Of a DNA stretch of 64,000 nt, positions 45,047-56,443 are shown in pieces. The stretch spans positions 1 to 64,000 of the forward strand of contig JASJFT010000169.1 in the NCBI GenBank assembly GCA_030770425.1, given 5' to 3'. How positions within the stretch are numbered: position 1 is the stretch's first letter; every line of letters starts with the position of its first letter. Made by a program: the position numbers and the translations under genes. The notes under the pieces were generated by a model, which saw only the letters and a program-made list of their open reading frames with translations, was not told the DNA's origin and ran no database searches. The stretch is from Darksidea phi. Its lineage: Eukaryota > Ascomycota > Dothideomycetes > Pleosporales > Lentitheciaceae.

Positions 45047-46975
45047 TCATTTGGCTCGGGGAATGCGCAGCGGGTGCGCCTCCGTGTTACTATTTGCACA
45101 TTAGCACTTGCTCGATTCATTCAACTCTTCCAAGCGCCCGTCTGACTTACAAAACATATTCATCCAAGCTCACAAGCCCCGGATCAGAGAAGACCAAGTA
45201 AAAGTACTTCAGCGTCTCCGCCATCCAGAAACTCTCGCACTCATCCAGCTTGCGAGTTTGTTGCCCTTCCGGACACATGACATCTGCTATGGCCGAATGC
45301 GAGATATCGGTTTTGGTTGCGTTGTTAATGGCAGTGAACATGCGCCAGGCGGCGTCTTGAAGAGCAGTGTCGCCGGTTATGCGGTAGAGGGTGAAGATAG
45401 ATTCGATTGTTTCGGGGCTGCTCTTGTCAGATGGGAGGATGAAGGGTGCGATGGTGCATACCGGAGCAGAAAGCGCTTGTCTGCAATTTTCGTAAAGCCA
45501 GGCCGCAATCCGTCCTCGCGGATGATGTCTGGAATATCCAACAGTCGGCCGACTCCACTTTGTACTTTTACACCTTCGTGCCAACGCTCCGTATCCCAAA
45601 GGCAATCGTCCGGATCCTCACACGGGACGAGGTGAAACATCTCAGGCATAATGCCCGTTGGAGTGGCATCGGACGCCCAGATGCAGCCTTCCACAAGCTT
45701 TCGCGCAATGTCGAGATCGTCGCTGCGGTTGAAGATTTGAGCACCAATAGCAACCATACCGCCCGCAAAGCATGCAAGTTGTTGGCCTTCCGGCTCCAGC
45801 TTTACCCTGCCCAAGGCGGTTTTCCGTGCGCTACCTGGAACGAGTATGTCCTGGTTTTCCGGATTCAGTGGTCGGAAGAATAGATGATCTTTCGCTGTGT
45901 CGACGGCATACTGGTAAAGATCGCGGTATTGCTCGACGAGGCCCCCCAGGAGCATGTATTCCTTAAGAAAGTATTCGTACAACGAATCCGCGCAACCACC
46001 AAAGCTATAGGAATGGTAGGAACTAAAGTCATCTTCGGCTGGACGTACCGTGATCGGAAAGAGACCAGGAACCGATGTCTTGTTCTGTTGTTCGGTGAAG
46101 AGGTTGGAGATCCGCTGCACGGCGTCATAATACTTGGAATCGCCGGTCAATTGCGAAAGACGTGTGAACTCGAGACTTAAGGTACCGAGTTCGGCGCTGA
46201 AGGCGTTGGTAAGCGCATGCTGCTCTCCACTCAAGGCGGCTCTACGGCTTGTTAGCATCATTGTTCTAGGCTCGACAAAAGCAGAGACGTACTTCTGCCA
46301 ATCCCATCTGGTGACGGGCAGTCGATTCGGGGTATCGAAAGCGCTGTATAGCATATCCCCCAGCTGCACTGCCTTATCTAACAGAATACGGTGTTTCTTC
46401 TCGCTCAAATCATACGCGCTCAATAGGCCACCCAGATAACGAATGTTCGTCTCGAAAACGTTGAGTATAGGCTCCGCCGAAGTGCTGAAATCGATCCTCT
46501 TGACCTCCCTGAGTGCCTTCTTGAAATCGTCGTCTAATCCCATGATAAGAAGGGTATCTAAAGAATCAATCAATGTCGCGCCGCGATTCCCCAACGAATT
46601 TTTGAACCCTCCGGAAACCGGCATAACTTCGTCGTGCAACCAGGCATGCTTCCTGTATCCGTCCCACGAGTGTATGAAAGCATCCTTCACAGCCGCCTGC
46701 CGCTGTAGTCGTTGCTCCTTGGTGTGCTCCGTCTCCACGCCGAACGCGTGCTGTATGCGTGGGAGGGGAATGGGGGTGCCACTCGGTAGAGCGATCGTCG
46801 AAGAGACGGGGTACCGCTGAGGGATGTCATTCCACTTGACTGGACGCGTAATTGGACTCGGTGAGGTTGCGCTCGGTAGAGTGGAGTCATTTCGAAGGGT
46901 GAGCCGGCGGTATGCTAAGATAGCGAAAGTTGCTGATATGAAGACGGCGAAAAGACGACGCAGAATGAAGCCCAT
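45047..46975 (-). CDS. Class I alpha-1,2-mannosidase (GH47), type II membrane protein
   Basis: Three exons, 46975-45462, 45417-45151 and 45089-45047 (introns 44 and 61 nt), give 607 aa. The last 14 residues, with the invariant NTEAHP, come only from the third exon. A cytosolic RR tag and one hydrophobic helix (RLFAVFISATFAILAY) anchor it in the ER/Golgi lumen. GH47 landmarks are GGFKNSLGNRGATLIDSLDT, YLGGLLSAYDLS, SYSFGGCADSLYEYFLKEYM, CFAGGM, RPETIESIFTLYRITGD and ESFWMAETLKYFYLVFS. The Thr of NTEAHP ligates Ca2+. The enzyme trims alpha-1,2-mannose from N-glycans. It shares a 557-bp divergent promoter with MED20. Confidence 0.93.
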
Positions 46976-47532
46976 GATTGAGGCAGAAGCGACTGGGATT
47001 TAATTACATTTATGTGATGTATGAAGCTAAAGAAGCGTCTATATCGCAGAGGATTTCCAAGAGTTTGCGCCAGACGCCGTAGGGGGAGTGGAGTCGTCTG
47101 AACAACGACGAGCTTGGGGAGCGGGCAATTGAGACCCAGTCTAAGGCAAATTCGATATCGCAGTAGCGTTAGGAAAAGAAGGGAATGAAGGCAAATAAGA
47201 TGAGACGGAGCGAGGGATAACAGCCATCAAGGCCAAAGCGTGTTGGAGGGAATGCCCGAGGACTCATTTGGCATCCCCCAACGCTGCATGTGCATTATCG
47301 ATAACGCCGGGACACTAGTGAGCTTCCCTGCGGCGATCCCTTGATTCCTCATGTCAAGTTACCCATCTTCCTTCACCAATTACGGTACAATTGCAGCCAT
47401 TCTTATTGTGCATAGTCGCAAGTCACGGTGCCAATAAAGGAAATATAACACTTGCTCCTCCCCACCGTCTATATATCCTTTACACCATCACTAACCTGCC
47501 TTCCAACTTAGACTCTCACATCACCACTCACC
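46976..47532. promoter_or_regulatory. Divergent promoter of GH47 mannosidase and MED20
   Basis: A 557-bp head-to-head spacer contains both 5' UTRs. A TATATA-like stretch at about 47,470 lies about 60 bp before the MED20 ATG. I see no recognisable operator. Confidence 0.5.
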
Positions 47533-48398
47533 ATGAGATACAGCTGGTATGCGCCCCCTCTCCCACACAGCTCGCATCTGCTTACGACCCTAGCGTTTTC
47601 TTCATCTCCAACCCTGGGGCGCAACTCGACGTGTCCCGCAAGCTCGCCGGCTCCATCGTGCACAGCATCGAGACCAACTCCCGAGCCGCCAACCGGCAGA
47701 CGGATCCTTGGACCCTCACCCACCGCGTCCTCCGCGATGTGCCGCCACCGCCAAATCAGGGAAGCAATAATGCCCCAGCACACGCACACTCGTACCAGCA
47801 TCTCCTCCACGTTTCGTACCTGAACCCAGACCACACATACACGTTTATGCAGCGCCCTTTGCAGAATCAACTGGTGCCCCAGGAAGGAGCTCCTCCGCAG
47901 GCGGCAGCCTCAGCATATTCTGCGAGCGAGATGGTTCGGATTCCTCAAAAGCAGAGTGATTCGCACTATAGCATGCTCGTCAGTTCATGGACGCAGCTGT
48001 GGACTCCGCAGCGCACCATCGAGGTTCCCCACGGCATCGTGTACAAGATTAGAGACGCCACCGTTCACATCGGCGAACTGCACGCTAAGCGGCAAGGTCC
48101 ACAGTCCTCCAATGTCCTTTCCCCTGGCGTGGTCGTCTGCATCACACTTCCCTGCGGGTCAGGCGACCGCGACCTTGACCTAGGTCTGAGCATTCAGGAA
48201 CGCCTTAGTCCTGAGGACTTCGAAGACGTGCAGGTCGACATACGCGGACTATGGGCACACTTGAATAAGGGTGTCGACTTTGGCAAGAGCGAGACCCGTG
48301 AGTTCATGCAGATTGCAGAAGACTTCGACGGCAAGAAGGATGAAGAGCGGGAGGCGGTAATACGGACGTGGTGCGAGGCGTTGAGGCCGCGTGGGTGA
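47533..48398 (+). CDS. MED20: Mediator complex subunit 20
   Basis: Exons 47533-47546 and 47594-48398 with a 47-nt intron give 272 aa. The splice joins ATG AGA TAC AGC TG to C GTT TTC TTC, producing MRYSCVFFISNPGAQ, which restores the family's 'V.F.P.PG' N-terminal strand. The unspliced frame lacks this and carries non-conserved residues. Landmarks follow: WTLTHRVLRDVPP, LLHVSYL, then a segment with SSWTQLWTPQRTIEVPHG, the strand DATVHIGELHAKR and VVVCITLP, ending in IRGLWAHL.KG and EREAVIRTWCEALRPRG. MED20 lies in the Mediator head with MED18 and MED8 and acts in RNA polymerase II initiation in the nucleus. Length is as usual. Confidence 0.85.
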
Positions 48399-48498
48399 GC
48401 CTCGAGTATAGCAGTATGGCTGTATTGAGGCGCTCGCATCTTCAACTTCGCTCATCGCATCTGTTCTGCCAAGGTGCTCACATCTACCTGCCCACTTA

Positions 48499-48500
<2 letters not shown>

Positions 48501-48545
<45 letters not shown>
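48501..48545. repeat. TACCCA hexanucleotide microsatellite, about 7.5 units
   Basis: A perfect TACCCA array just downstream of MED20. It differs from the TTAGGG telomere unit. Confidence 0.95.
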
Positions 48546-48669
48546 ACGTTTCAAACCCCTCTTACTCTCTCCTTTTTCAGGTGCCCACTCTTCAACCTTT
48601 TGGTCTGACGTGTTATGTGCGACGAAAAAGCGCTAATCGGCCGGTTTAGAAGATTGGACGGGGGGTGGT

Positions 48670-48718
48670 GGGGAGGAGGGAGGAAGAAGGGAGAGGAAGG
48701 GAAGGGAAAGGAAGGAGG
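48670..48718. repeat. 49-bp purine-only (G/A) tract
   Basis: The + strand carries only G and A here, in GGA/GGGAA-type words. It could form triplex DNA and lies between two convergent genes. Confidence 0.8.
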
Positions 48719-49594
48719 TGGAAGTGCGAGAGTAACTAAGATGAGGAGAGTGTATACCAAATATATCAATTAATTGTACGATTTCCAATGATGAGTTTTA
48801 TGTTTCTCGAGGCGTATTACGCTGATATCATGTCTTTGATACCCTATATTTTTCCTGCATTGCACACCCTACGCAAACTCACCCACTCACCCAGCCATCC
48901 ATCCTCCCACCTCACCCCACCTACCTACAAAAAACTGAGTCCCACCCATCACCGCACCACGCCCATACCAAAACACCAACCTCACCACAGCGCCCATAAA
49001 CCGCGGAGAAGAGTAAAAGAGCCGAGTATGAGTAAACAGATTTGATTATTTCCCACATTTCCTATTCCGATTCCCTTCACCTATGCCAGCCCAGCTACGC
49101 CCAGCATCAACATCAGATGCCCATATCCCCATCCTTCCTTCCATCCCTACAAGTCTCTATCCAGAACTACAAGTGTAGCATCCACATGCACCCTCAGCAA
49201 AGAGGTACAATTCTCATCGCCTCAACAACAGCAACAGCACCACCAGCACCAGCAAAAGAAAACAAGCAAGAGAATGAAGAAAAGCAAGCGGTGGTAGAAC
49301 AGGGACCTTAGTGAGTATTAGAGAGTGTGTGTGATATAACGTGCAAATTTGAATATCCAAGATTACAATAAGATATTGCAAACACAATGACGCCCTATAT
49401 CCAAAAACCCCTAAAGAAAACCCGAACAGCAATGCAAAAAGGGATATAAAGGGAAAGAATACAGGTTAAAGAGAAAGAGTCAAGACAAATTGGGAGTACC
49501 CAAAAACGCACTACAAGGTGGTTAAATGGAGTCAATATCGCACAGTGAAATGGAAGATAGAAAGGTCAAGCTCGAAAAGATCCACATCCCTCTT

Positions 49595-52081
49595 TTACTG
49601 CGCACCGACCTCCTCTTCGGCCCATCCGGGAAGACCGCCGTCGCCCTGGATAGCAAGACCGTAGCCGCCGTTTCCGCTGCCGAAACCGCCGATGCCGGAG
49701 CTCAGGCTACCGAAGGAGTTTTGCTGTGACGCTTGGGACTGTTGCGCGGGCTGCGTGAAGGGGCCCTGTGTGAAGACCGGGAGGCTGACAGCGCGGGAGT
49801 GCTGAGCGCGAGCGTTCAGGTTCGAAGGTGCGAGGAGGCCGCCGACGGTAGTGGCGCCGGACTGGCCGGACGACCCATTGATGAAGCTAAAGCTCGAGGT
49901 GCTGTTGTGCGCCGTATGTGACGAGTGAGGTTGGGGAGACGGGTTCATATCAGCGCTGTAAAAGGCAGCTTGAGGGGAGGGGTAAGCCTGCTGCTGCTGT
50001 TGCTGTTGCTGTTGCTGTTGAGATTGTTGTTGTTGGTAGTTGCCTTCCACCTGTTGCTGCTGTTGGTTCTGCTGAGCCTGGAGGTACATCATCAGCGGGT
50101 TGTTGGCACCGCTGTTGAGGATGTTCGCAGGGGCAGGCGCCTGAACGCTCGGGAAGTGCCCGTTGGTGCTTCCGCCAGAGTTGGGAGCGACGGAACCAGT
50201 GGGCGAAATCGAGGGTCCAGTATTGCTGCGAGTGGGCTGCAGGCCATTGATGGGAGACGGCGACTGGACACCATCACTGCCGGCTTGCTGGGACTGACCC
50301 TGCTGATTGTTCATCTGGCGAGGCGGGTTACCACAGCGATCTTTTCCAAAGTTGACCTTAAATCGCTTGTACTCTTCGCGACCGCGTACAGCTTCGATGG
50401 CCTTGATAGCGTTGGCAATGTTGGTGAAATTGACGAAGGCACAGCTCTTCTCGCGGAGGGTGTTCACCAGCTCGATCTCGCCATACTCGGAAAAGTCCTG
50501 CCTCAGCCGGTCCTCCGTCCAGGACTCGTCAAGGTTACCAATATACACATTACGGGATGCTCCACCGCTGACAGCCAGCGCAATCGCAGGAGGAAGGGCA
50601 CCTGAGTGCTTTCCCCAGCCAATCTTGAGGCGACGGTTGTGGATCATCAATCCCTGAAGGTTGCTCAGAGCGTAAAAGGACGCCGCCGATGTGGGGTCGA
50701 TGAAGGTAACGAAGCAAATGTGCTTGTCGGGAATGTAGCGGATGTGATGGAGCAGACCGCCTCGAACGACGTTGCAAATTTCTTCGATAGTCGTCTCGGG
50801 ATGTATGTTTCCAAGGTATACAGTCCGGTTGCCTAGGTTGTTGACTCCTCCAGCAGAAGTGGCAACAGCAGCGGCGGCCACAGACTGCTGAGCGAGAGCA
50901 TTCGAGATCATGTCACGATCAGCACCGTTCAGAACATGAGCGTATCCAGGCGCGATGCCGAGGTACTGGGCGGCATTTTGCTGCTGCGTCTTGGAGACGT
51001 AAGCGCATCGGTCCTTGCCATAGTAGACACGCCTAGGAGCTTGCCACTTAGGCTCTTGGGGAAGCTGTGCAACGGCCTTGATGGCATTTCCGATAGACAG
51101 AAAATGCACGAAGCCGATGGCCTTCTCGCGCACAATCTTGACTGTGTCAATAGGACCAAACTTGCTAAGATCCTCACGCAGCTCATCTTCCGTGACATCC
51201 TCGCCCAGGTTGCCTAGGTAAACGTTTCGGGACGCACCCGACTGTTGCACCGCCAGCGCCACAGAGGTCGGCACCTGCGACGGCTTTCCCCATCCAATCT
51301 TGATATCCTGTCCACGGATTGACAACTTTTTCAAGATTGCGTCTGAGTGGAAATGGGTAGCAGAGCTACTGTCAAGGAAGGAGATGAAAGCACAGTTCTT
51401 ATCTGGCAACAACCTGACCGACTCGATTTGGCCACTTCTCACATGGCCAAGGATCTCCTCGGCGGATGTCTCAGGAGGGATGTTGCCTAGGTAAACGGTC
51501 CTACTCGTACCAGATACCAGCCCAGGGGCAATAGGCATCGATGCACCGAGTCCACCGAGGCCCTGTTGACCATAGCCAAATCCCGTCGGAGATTGCGGCC
51601 CCCCAAAGAAGCCGTGCCCGTTCATACTCGTGGGAGAAACAAGGCCTTGGTAAAGCTGGGGCGAAAGCGGCTGCTGCATCTGGACTGGGCTGCCCATGTT
51701 CTGCTGGTTTTGCTGCTGGGACTGGTTCTGAGCCGCGAAGCTCGCAAAATTCTGGAACTGCGGCGAGGCAAATGCCGAGGGCGAGCCCGGCTGGAAGGGG
51801 CTGCCAAGGAGCAGTTGTGAGGGGAGCAACGGTGTGAAGTTCATGTCAAACCCAGTTCCTGGAGTCTGCAAATCGGCAACACCGTGGTTGCCCGGTGCAA
51901 GCCTGCCCGTGTTGATGGAGGGAATGTTGGACCTCTCGGGGTGCCTGTCAGCATAGCCCGTCTGGTTGGTGTTGAACGCTCCGTGAGAGAAGCCAGTGTT
52001 TCCTCCGTTCATGTGCTTGTGCAAATTCTGTTGCAGGCGAGGCCCGCTCGGAGCGTTCGGGGCGCCGTCGTGGTGCTGCAT
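49595..52081 (-). CDS. Four-RRM RNA-binding protein, NRD1/MRN1 family
   Basis: A single coding exon of 828 aa. Low-complexity N-terminus (about 1-190), then four RRMs in two tandem pairs: RRM1 from [13 protein letters not shown] (about 194), RRM2 from [13 protein letters not shown] (about 287), RRM3 from [13 protein letters not shown] and RRM4 from [13 protein letters not shown]. Each first RRM of a pair ends in the conserved IGWGK and each second in GKDRC. This arrangement is that of S. pombe Nrd1 and S. cerevisiae Mrn1, cytoplasmic mRNA-binding proteins in differentiation and stress granules. The C-terminal 230 residues are Gln/Asn/Ser-rich with a polyGln run (about 49,985-50,070). The 5' UTR seems to contain an intron (52121-52325). 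Confidence 0.88.
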   Translation of the reverse strand: MQHHDGAPNAPSGPRLQQNLHKHMNGGNTGFSHGAFNTNQTGYADRHPERSNIPSINTGRLAPGNHGVADLQTPGTGFDMNFTPLLPSQLLLGSPFQPGSPSAFASPQFQNFASFAAQNQSQQQNQQNMGSPVQMQQPLSPQLYQGLVSPTSMNGHGFFGGPQSPTGFGYGQQGLGGLGASMPIAPGLVSGTSRTVYLGNIPPETSAEEILGHVRSGQIESVRLLPDKNCAFISFLDSSSATHFHSDAILKKLSIRGQDIKIGWGKPSQVPTSVALAVQQSGASRNVYLGNLGEDVTEDELREDLSKFGPIDTVKIVREKAIGFVHFLSIGNAIKAVAQLPQEPKWQAPRRVYYGKDRCAYVSKTQQQNAAQYLGIAPGYAHVLNGADRDMISNALAQQSVAAAAVATSAGGVNNLGNRTVYLGNIHPETTIEEICNVVRGGLLHHIRYIPDKHICFVTFIDPTSAASFYALSNLQGLMIHNRRLKIGWGKHSGALPPAIALAVSGGASRNVYIGNLDESWTEDRLRQDFSEYGEIELVNTLREKSCAFVNFTNIANAIKAIEAVRGREEYKRFKVNFGKDRCGNPPRQMNNQQGQSQQAGSDGVQSPSPINGLQPTRSNTGPSISPTGSVAPNSGGSTNGHFPSVQAPAPANILNSGANNPLMMYLQAQQNQQQQQVEGNYQQQQSQQQQQQQQQQQAYPSPQAAFYSADMNPSPQPHSSHTAHNSTSSFSFINGSSGQSGATTVGGLLAPSNLNARAQHSRAVSLPVFTQGPFTQPAQQSQASQQNSFGSLSSGIGGFGSGNGGYGLAIQGDGGLPGWAEEEVGAQ
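49985..50070 (-). repeat. Polyglutamine-encoding CAA/CAG repeat in the NRD1-like gene
   Basis: A mixed CAG/CAA run (CTG/TTG on the + strand) encodes glutamine blocks interrupted by a few other residues. It is a likely length polymorphism. Confidence 0.85.
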
Positions 52082-52120
52082 TCCGAGGAGATGCGGGGGC
52101 AGGAAGCTGTCCCGCGCGTT

Positions 52121-52325
52121 CTGAGAAAGGACAGCCGTGGCGACGGTGTATTACTGCGTCCGGTCCTGAAAGAACCCCGGACGGCGAAATATGTAGCGTG
52201 GAAGGTATATGGCTCGCCTGCGCAGGCGGTTGCCAGGGGTGGGAATCGAAAAGGTATTAAATCCCGTAGAGATCAATCTGACGGGCTTAGCACACAGCTG
52301 TGGCGGAAGTGACATGCATACTCAC
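52121..52325 (-). other. Probable 5'-UTR intron of the NRD1-like gene
   Basis: On the minus strand GTGAGTATGC (donor at 52,325) and CTGTCCTTTCTCAG (acceptor at 52,121) enclose 205 nt upstream of the ATG. The frame into the upstream exon meets a stop with no ATG, so it is a leader intron rather than a coding one. Confidence 0.5.
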
Positions 52326-53517
52326 ATCTGGCAACTCGATGAAACGTAATCCAGGGGAGAAGGACAAGGAGCCCAGCTGGTCGGTCGTTTGTCAATAGAG
52401 GGGACAATTCCCAGGCCGGCGACAAGGTCGGAGAATGCGGGCAAAATCAGGGCAATACAAGAACAGTACGTCCTGAGAGATGAATAGCTGCAGTGGCTTC
52501 CGTGGCACTCGCAGGGGGTCCAATTACGGGCGGGCGAGCTGGAGGCGCAGAGGGAGAGGCTTGTTTTGAAGATGCCCACGGGGGTGAAAGAACGACGACA
52601 AGAATAATGAAGGGCGCAGAGAAGGCGTGGTGGTCAGCACGCTCAATGCAAGAGAAGGGTAGAAAAGGAGCGGAGGTGTCGAAGAAGAGTGACTGGACTG
52701 CGAGTAGAAGTAGGTGGAGGTGGAGCCGTGAGAAAAGCGAAAGAGGAACCTCCTGTCTCTGCAGCGCAAATGAGCGGCCCGTAAGCGGCCTAGCGGCTTT
52801 TGGTATTTTAAACGCGCGTGCCCCCATCTGTCTTGAATCATCCGAGCCACAAGTCACGACCGGCCAGCGCCGGCGAGCCCTGCAAGACGGCCTGAGGCTG
52901 CCGGAGGGGGACAGACGCTTGTGCGAGGTGGCGTCGCATTGCGTGCAGATGGTCTCCTGAGGCAGACGCAGCGAGGACGCCGCCGTGGCACCCGCGACTT
53001 TTCTGGGAGCGGCTCGCCATGGCAGCGTGCCCTGGCATGCGCCGGGTAATTGCAGCGCTGCTGGTGTTCCTGACTAGGCTCTCGCTTCTGCGCATCCAGC
53101 GCCCGTTTGAGCCAGCGCGGCCGCATCGTCAGTGTCGGAATAGGGACGGCGCTTGGCGGCCTGGGCCAGCCATGATGCCCGCTGTCAGGAGCCCTGTTTC
53201 AAGCCGCTGCACGTGGAGCCGTGGCCTGCGGGGGGTGCCATTGGCGCGAAACATGCAAACGCCCGCGAGTTTGGGATTCTGTACGGGGCCTCCGTCCGGT
53301 GCGTTCTCACGCTGCTGCTACACACACAGGGGCACATGTGTATGACAGCTGTCCGTCGGCCGTATTTGCTTTGTCAGAGGCACGCCCCAGCCCAAATCCG
53401 TGCACCGCAGCTTCGAGAGCCGCTCCGTCCAATCACATCCCCCGCCTGCCCTCGCTTACGCCAGTCACGTGCTCCTCAACCTCAGAACTCGCCAGATCTG
53501 ACGCTTTCTCGCGTCCC
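52326..53517. promoter_or_regulatory. Divergent GC-rich promoter region of NRD1-like and ALG8 genes
   Basis: A 1.2-kb spacer containing the NRD1-like leader exon and the ALG8 5' UTR. Frames here on both strands are GC-driven and mutually overlapping. No specific factor site is claimed. Confidence 0.45.
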
Positions 53518-55359
53518 ATGCCACCACGTCCAGCCAATGTCGCCATGTCGGAGTTGTATCCATCCATCGCCCAGTGCGCCGTCGTGGCCACGGCACTGAA
53601 GGTCCTGCTTTTCCCCGCCTAGTATGTGCAATTGAAGCCTTTTGGCGCACATCGCAGACTGCATGGCTCACTATTTCCGGCAGCAAGTCAACCGACTTCG
53701 AAGTCCACCGGAACTGGCTAGCACTGACGCACTCTCTGCCGGTCAACGAATGGTACTACGAAGTATTGAGCCCACAGGTCAACGCAGCGGACGATACCCG
53801 CGCTAATCTCGCCACCCAGAAAACGTCGGAATGGACGCTCGACTATCCGCCCTTCTTTGCCTACTTTGAATGGCTCCTCTCACAAGCCGCGGCCTACTTC
53901 GAGCCTGCACTGCTCAACGTCAAGGCCCTTGGATATGACAGCTGGCAGACCATCTATTTCCAGCGCGCAACTGTCATTATTACCGAGCTGGTCTTGGTCT
54001 ACGCCTTGCATCTGTATGCACTAGTCGTACTTCACTTTCGGACATGTGACTAACCTGCTTAGCTATGTGAGGGGCTCTAGAACTAAGGCTACAGCTCATG
54101 CCGCTGCGCTCTCTGTGCTTCTATCGCCGGGCCTTCTCATCATTGACCACATCCACTTCCAGTACAATGGCTTCCTCTACGGCATCCTCGTTTTATCCTT
54201 GGTGCTTGCCCGCGACAGTTCCACCATCCTCTTGAGCGGTCTGCTTTTCGCTGCTGTACTCTGCTTCAAGCACATCTATCTATACCTCGCGCCTGCATAT
54301 TTCGTCTACCTGCTGCGAGCGTATTGCCTAGGAGAACGGGCCTCGTTCCCTTACTTTCGAATCCGATTCTGCAATTGCATCAAGTTAGGCGTCGGCATCG
54401 TCGCAGTATTCGCGAGCGCGTTTGCACCCTTTGCGCTCTGGGGTCAGCTTGAGCAAGTGTTTCGTCGGCTGTTCCCTTTCTCTCGAGGCCTGTGCCACGC
54501 TTATTGGGCGCCCAACGTCTGGGCCATATACTCATTCTTCGACCGAGTTTTGATTTACTGTAGGCATCCCGTGATGTTGCGTAAAGCTGCTTCTGACTAG
54601 CACAGTGGCCCCATACCTCGGACTAGATGTTGACCGCGAGGCCGTCAACAGCGTCACACGTGGGCTTGTCGGAGACACGTCTTTTGCTGTGCTTCCAGAC
54701 GTAGTGCCTCTCACATGCTTTCTCTTGACGCTAGGCTTTCAAATTGTACGTCACTGGAGTGGACAGCGAAATCCGCGCTAACTTGCATAGCCCTTTCTCG
54801 TCCGACTCCTCTTCAAACCGACTTGGGACAATTTCATCGGCGCCGTCACCCTTTGTGGCTATGCATCCTTCCTGTTCGGCTGGCACGTCCATGAAAAGGC
54901 CATTCTTCTTGTCATCATTCCATTCAGCTTGATCGCTCTCAAAGACCGGCGATACTTTAGCGCTTTCAGACCATTAGCCGTGTCAGGCCATGTGTCACTT
55001 TTCCCTCTTCTCTTCACTGCAGCCGAATTTCCGGTCAAGACAGTCTACACCATATTATGGCTCGTAGCCTTCCTGATGGCGTTCGATCGCCTCGCTCCAG
55101 CGTAAGTTGTGAACGTCCATCAGTGGAATTTCGTTAACCACGCTACAGCTCGCCGCACATTAGGGTGTTTCTCTTTGATCGCTTTTCTTTCTTCTATATT
55201 GCGCTATCGATACCCTTGATCGCTTATTGCTCGTTAGTACACAGGATTGTTTTCGGCAACAAATATGAGTTCTTACCGCTCATGTTTACGAGCTCATACT
55301 CCGCTATCGGAGTGGTGAGCAGTTGGGTTGGCTTTTCTGTGGTATACATGGATTCGTAG
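53518..55359 (+). CDS. ALG8: ALG8, dolichyl-P-Glc:Glc1Man9GlcNAc2-PP-dolichol alpha-1,3-glucosyltransferase
   Basis: Seven exons: 53518-53621, 53684-53762, 53820-54013, 54063-54559, 54606-54745, 54791-55101 and 55149-55359, giving 511 aa. A second start at 53,545 ([10 protein letters not shown]) would give 502 aa. Introns are 45-62 nt. The 57-nt intron 53763-53819 has no stop and keeps frame; removing it restores the conserved [20 protein letters not shown] block. Other ALG6/ALG8-family signatures are [78 protein letters not shown] and [13 protein letters not shown]. It is an ER membrane enzyme with about a dozen spans that adds the second glucose to the lipid-linked oligosaccharide. Confidence 0.92.
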
Positions 55360-56443
55360 AGTACCCAAGCTCAAATCAAATGACACTGCAAGTTTTCCAG
55401 GAGGTTTGGTGGCTTGTTCCCACAAAATTTCTTCGTGGGAGGTGTTGGGTTTGCGAGAGCAACTCACTTGAGCTCTTGCTTATATGTTGAGAGCATTCCA
55501 TCCCATGTCGTTTGCGCCGAACGGCCTCTGCAGTTGCTTATGGTTCGAAGGTGTTTACTGTCATCAGTCGTCGCTTGGTGATGTCGCGGGTGCTCTAGCG
55601 AACGTCGGTCCTGGGAGAAGCTTGGTGGGCTACAAGGTCGGCGACATAGAACAAACATGGAGATGATCCAATTACCCCTGAGTGCTTCTGATAATGCGCA
55701 ATAGTCGAATCAACTCAAAAATGATGTTGACTAACTTTATTACTTCAGACGTGGGCGAATGCGGGCTGAAAAGTGAGAGTCGTGGTTCCTTAGGGTAAGT
55801 GGGTCAGGCCATTGTGCCTGGGGTGGCTCAAGGCATGGAGGCGTCATGTGTGGTATACCCCTCGCGTAACACACCCAGAACTCTAGTGAACGTTTAGAAA
55901 GCGAGCCGGACCGATTATACTCATCCTAGGGATTTTAACGAGTCCAAATACGTTGGTGTCGGGTGTGCAGTGCTGCGCGTACTGTCAAGGTAAAGAAGGA
56001 GCCGTTTGGGGTGCTTGCCGACTAGGGCCTAGTTCCGAGAGACGTCCGCCTGGGCATTTTTGAACGCTACCTTTCTTGACCCTCCATTCATCGCCTGGCC
56101 TCTCACTCTCTCCTTCTACCACCCTGCCACCCTTCCGTCCCCCACCACATCCACAAACGCCCCCGCATCCCAAAAGACACGCACAGCGCCAACTTGACGC
56201 GTCTCGGAACGGTGCTCGGATTGCTTGCGGAAGACTACGACCTTTGCCGGGACCTCCTCTGACGCGCGAAATAGCTCGAACCCGGGCGAAGAGCATTCCG
56301 GAGGGTTCATCGCTCTGTCCATCAGGAGCAGTCGCCCCAATTCCCCCGTCACTGCGCGAAAACGTCTCCGCGACACTTCCGAAGCTTGCGACGCGAGCCC
56401 TCAGACCACGGGGAGCTCCAGATGAGCTAGCACTCAAGGCAAT
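55360..56443. other. Intergenic between ALG8 and ITC1
   Basis: ALG8 3' side, then a pyrimidine-rich ITC1 upstream region (about 56,085-56,160, CTCTCACTCTCTCC). The overlapping frames at 55,985-56,489 are low-complexity and not supported. Confidence 0.45.

Larger units (their letters stand above)
48399..49594. other. Tail-to-tail spacer of MED20 and NRD1-like gene, low-complexity rich
   Basis: It holds both 3' UTRs, a TACCCA hexanucleotide array, a purine-only tract and C/A-rich stretches (48,870-48,980). Short frames here are low-complexity and not supported as genes. Confidence 0.5.

Noticed and set aside
47391..47532. Longer MED20 start at 47,391
   Set aside because: The extra N-terminal residues are not family-like. 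The spliced start MRYSCVFFISNPG restores the conserved strand.
48501..48545. Interstitial telomere-like repeat
   Set aside because: The unit is TACCCA, not CCCTAA/TTAGGG, so it is an ordinary microsatellite.
52322..52857. Overlapping ORFs upstream of the NRD1-like gene (both strands)
   Set aside because: They overlap one another in GC-rich promoter DNA and show no domain. A leader intron explains the splice signals better.
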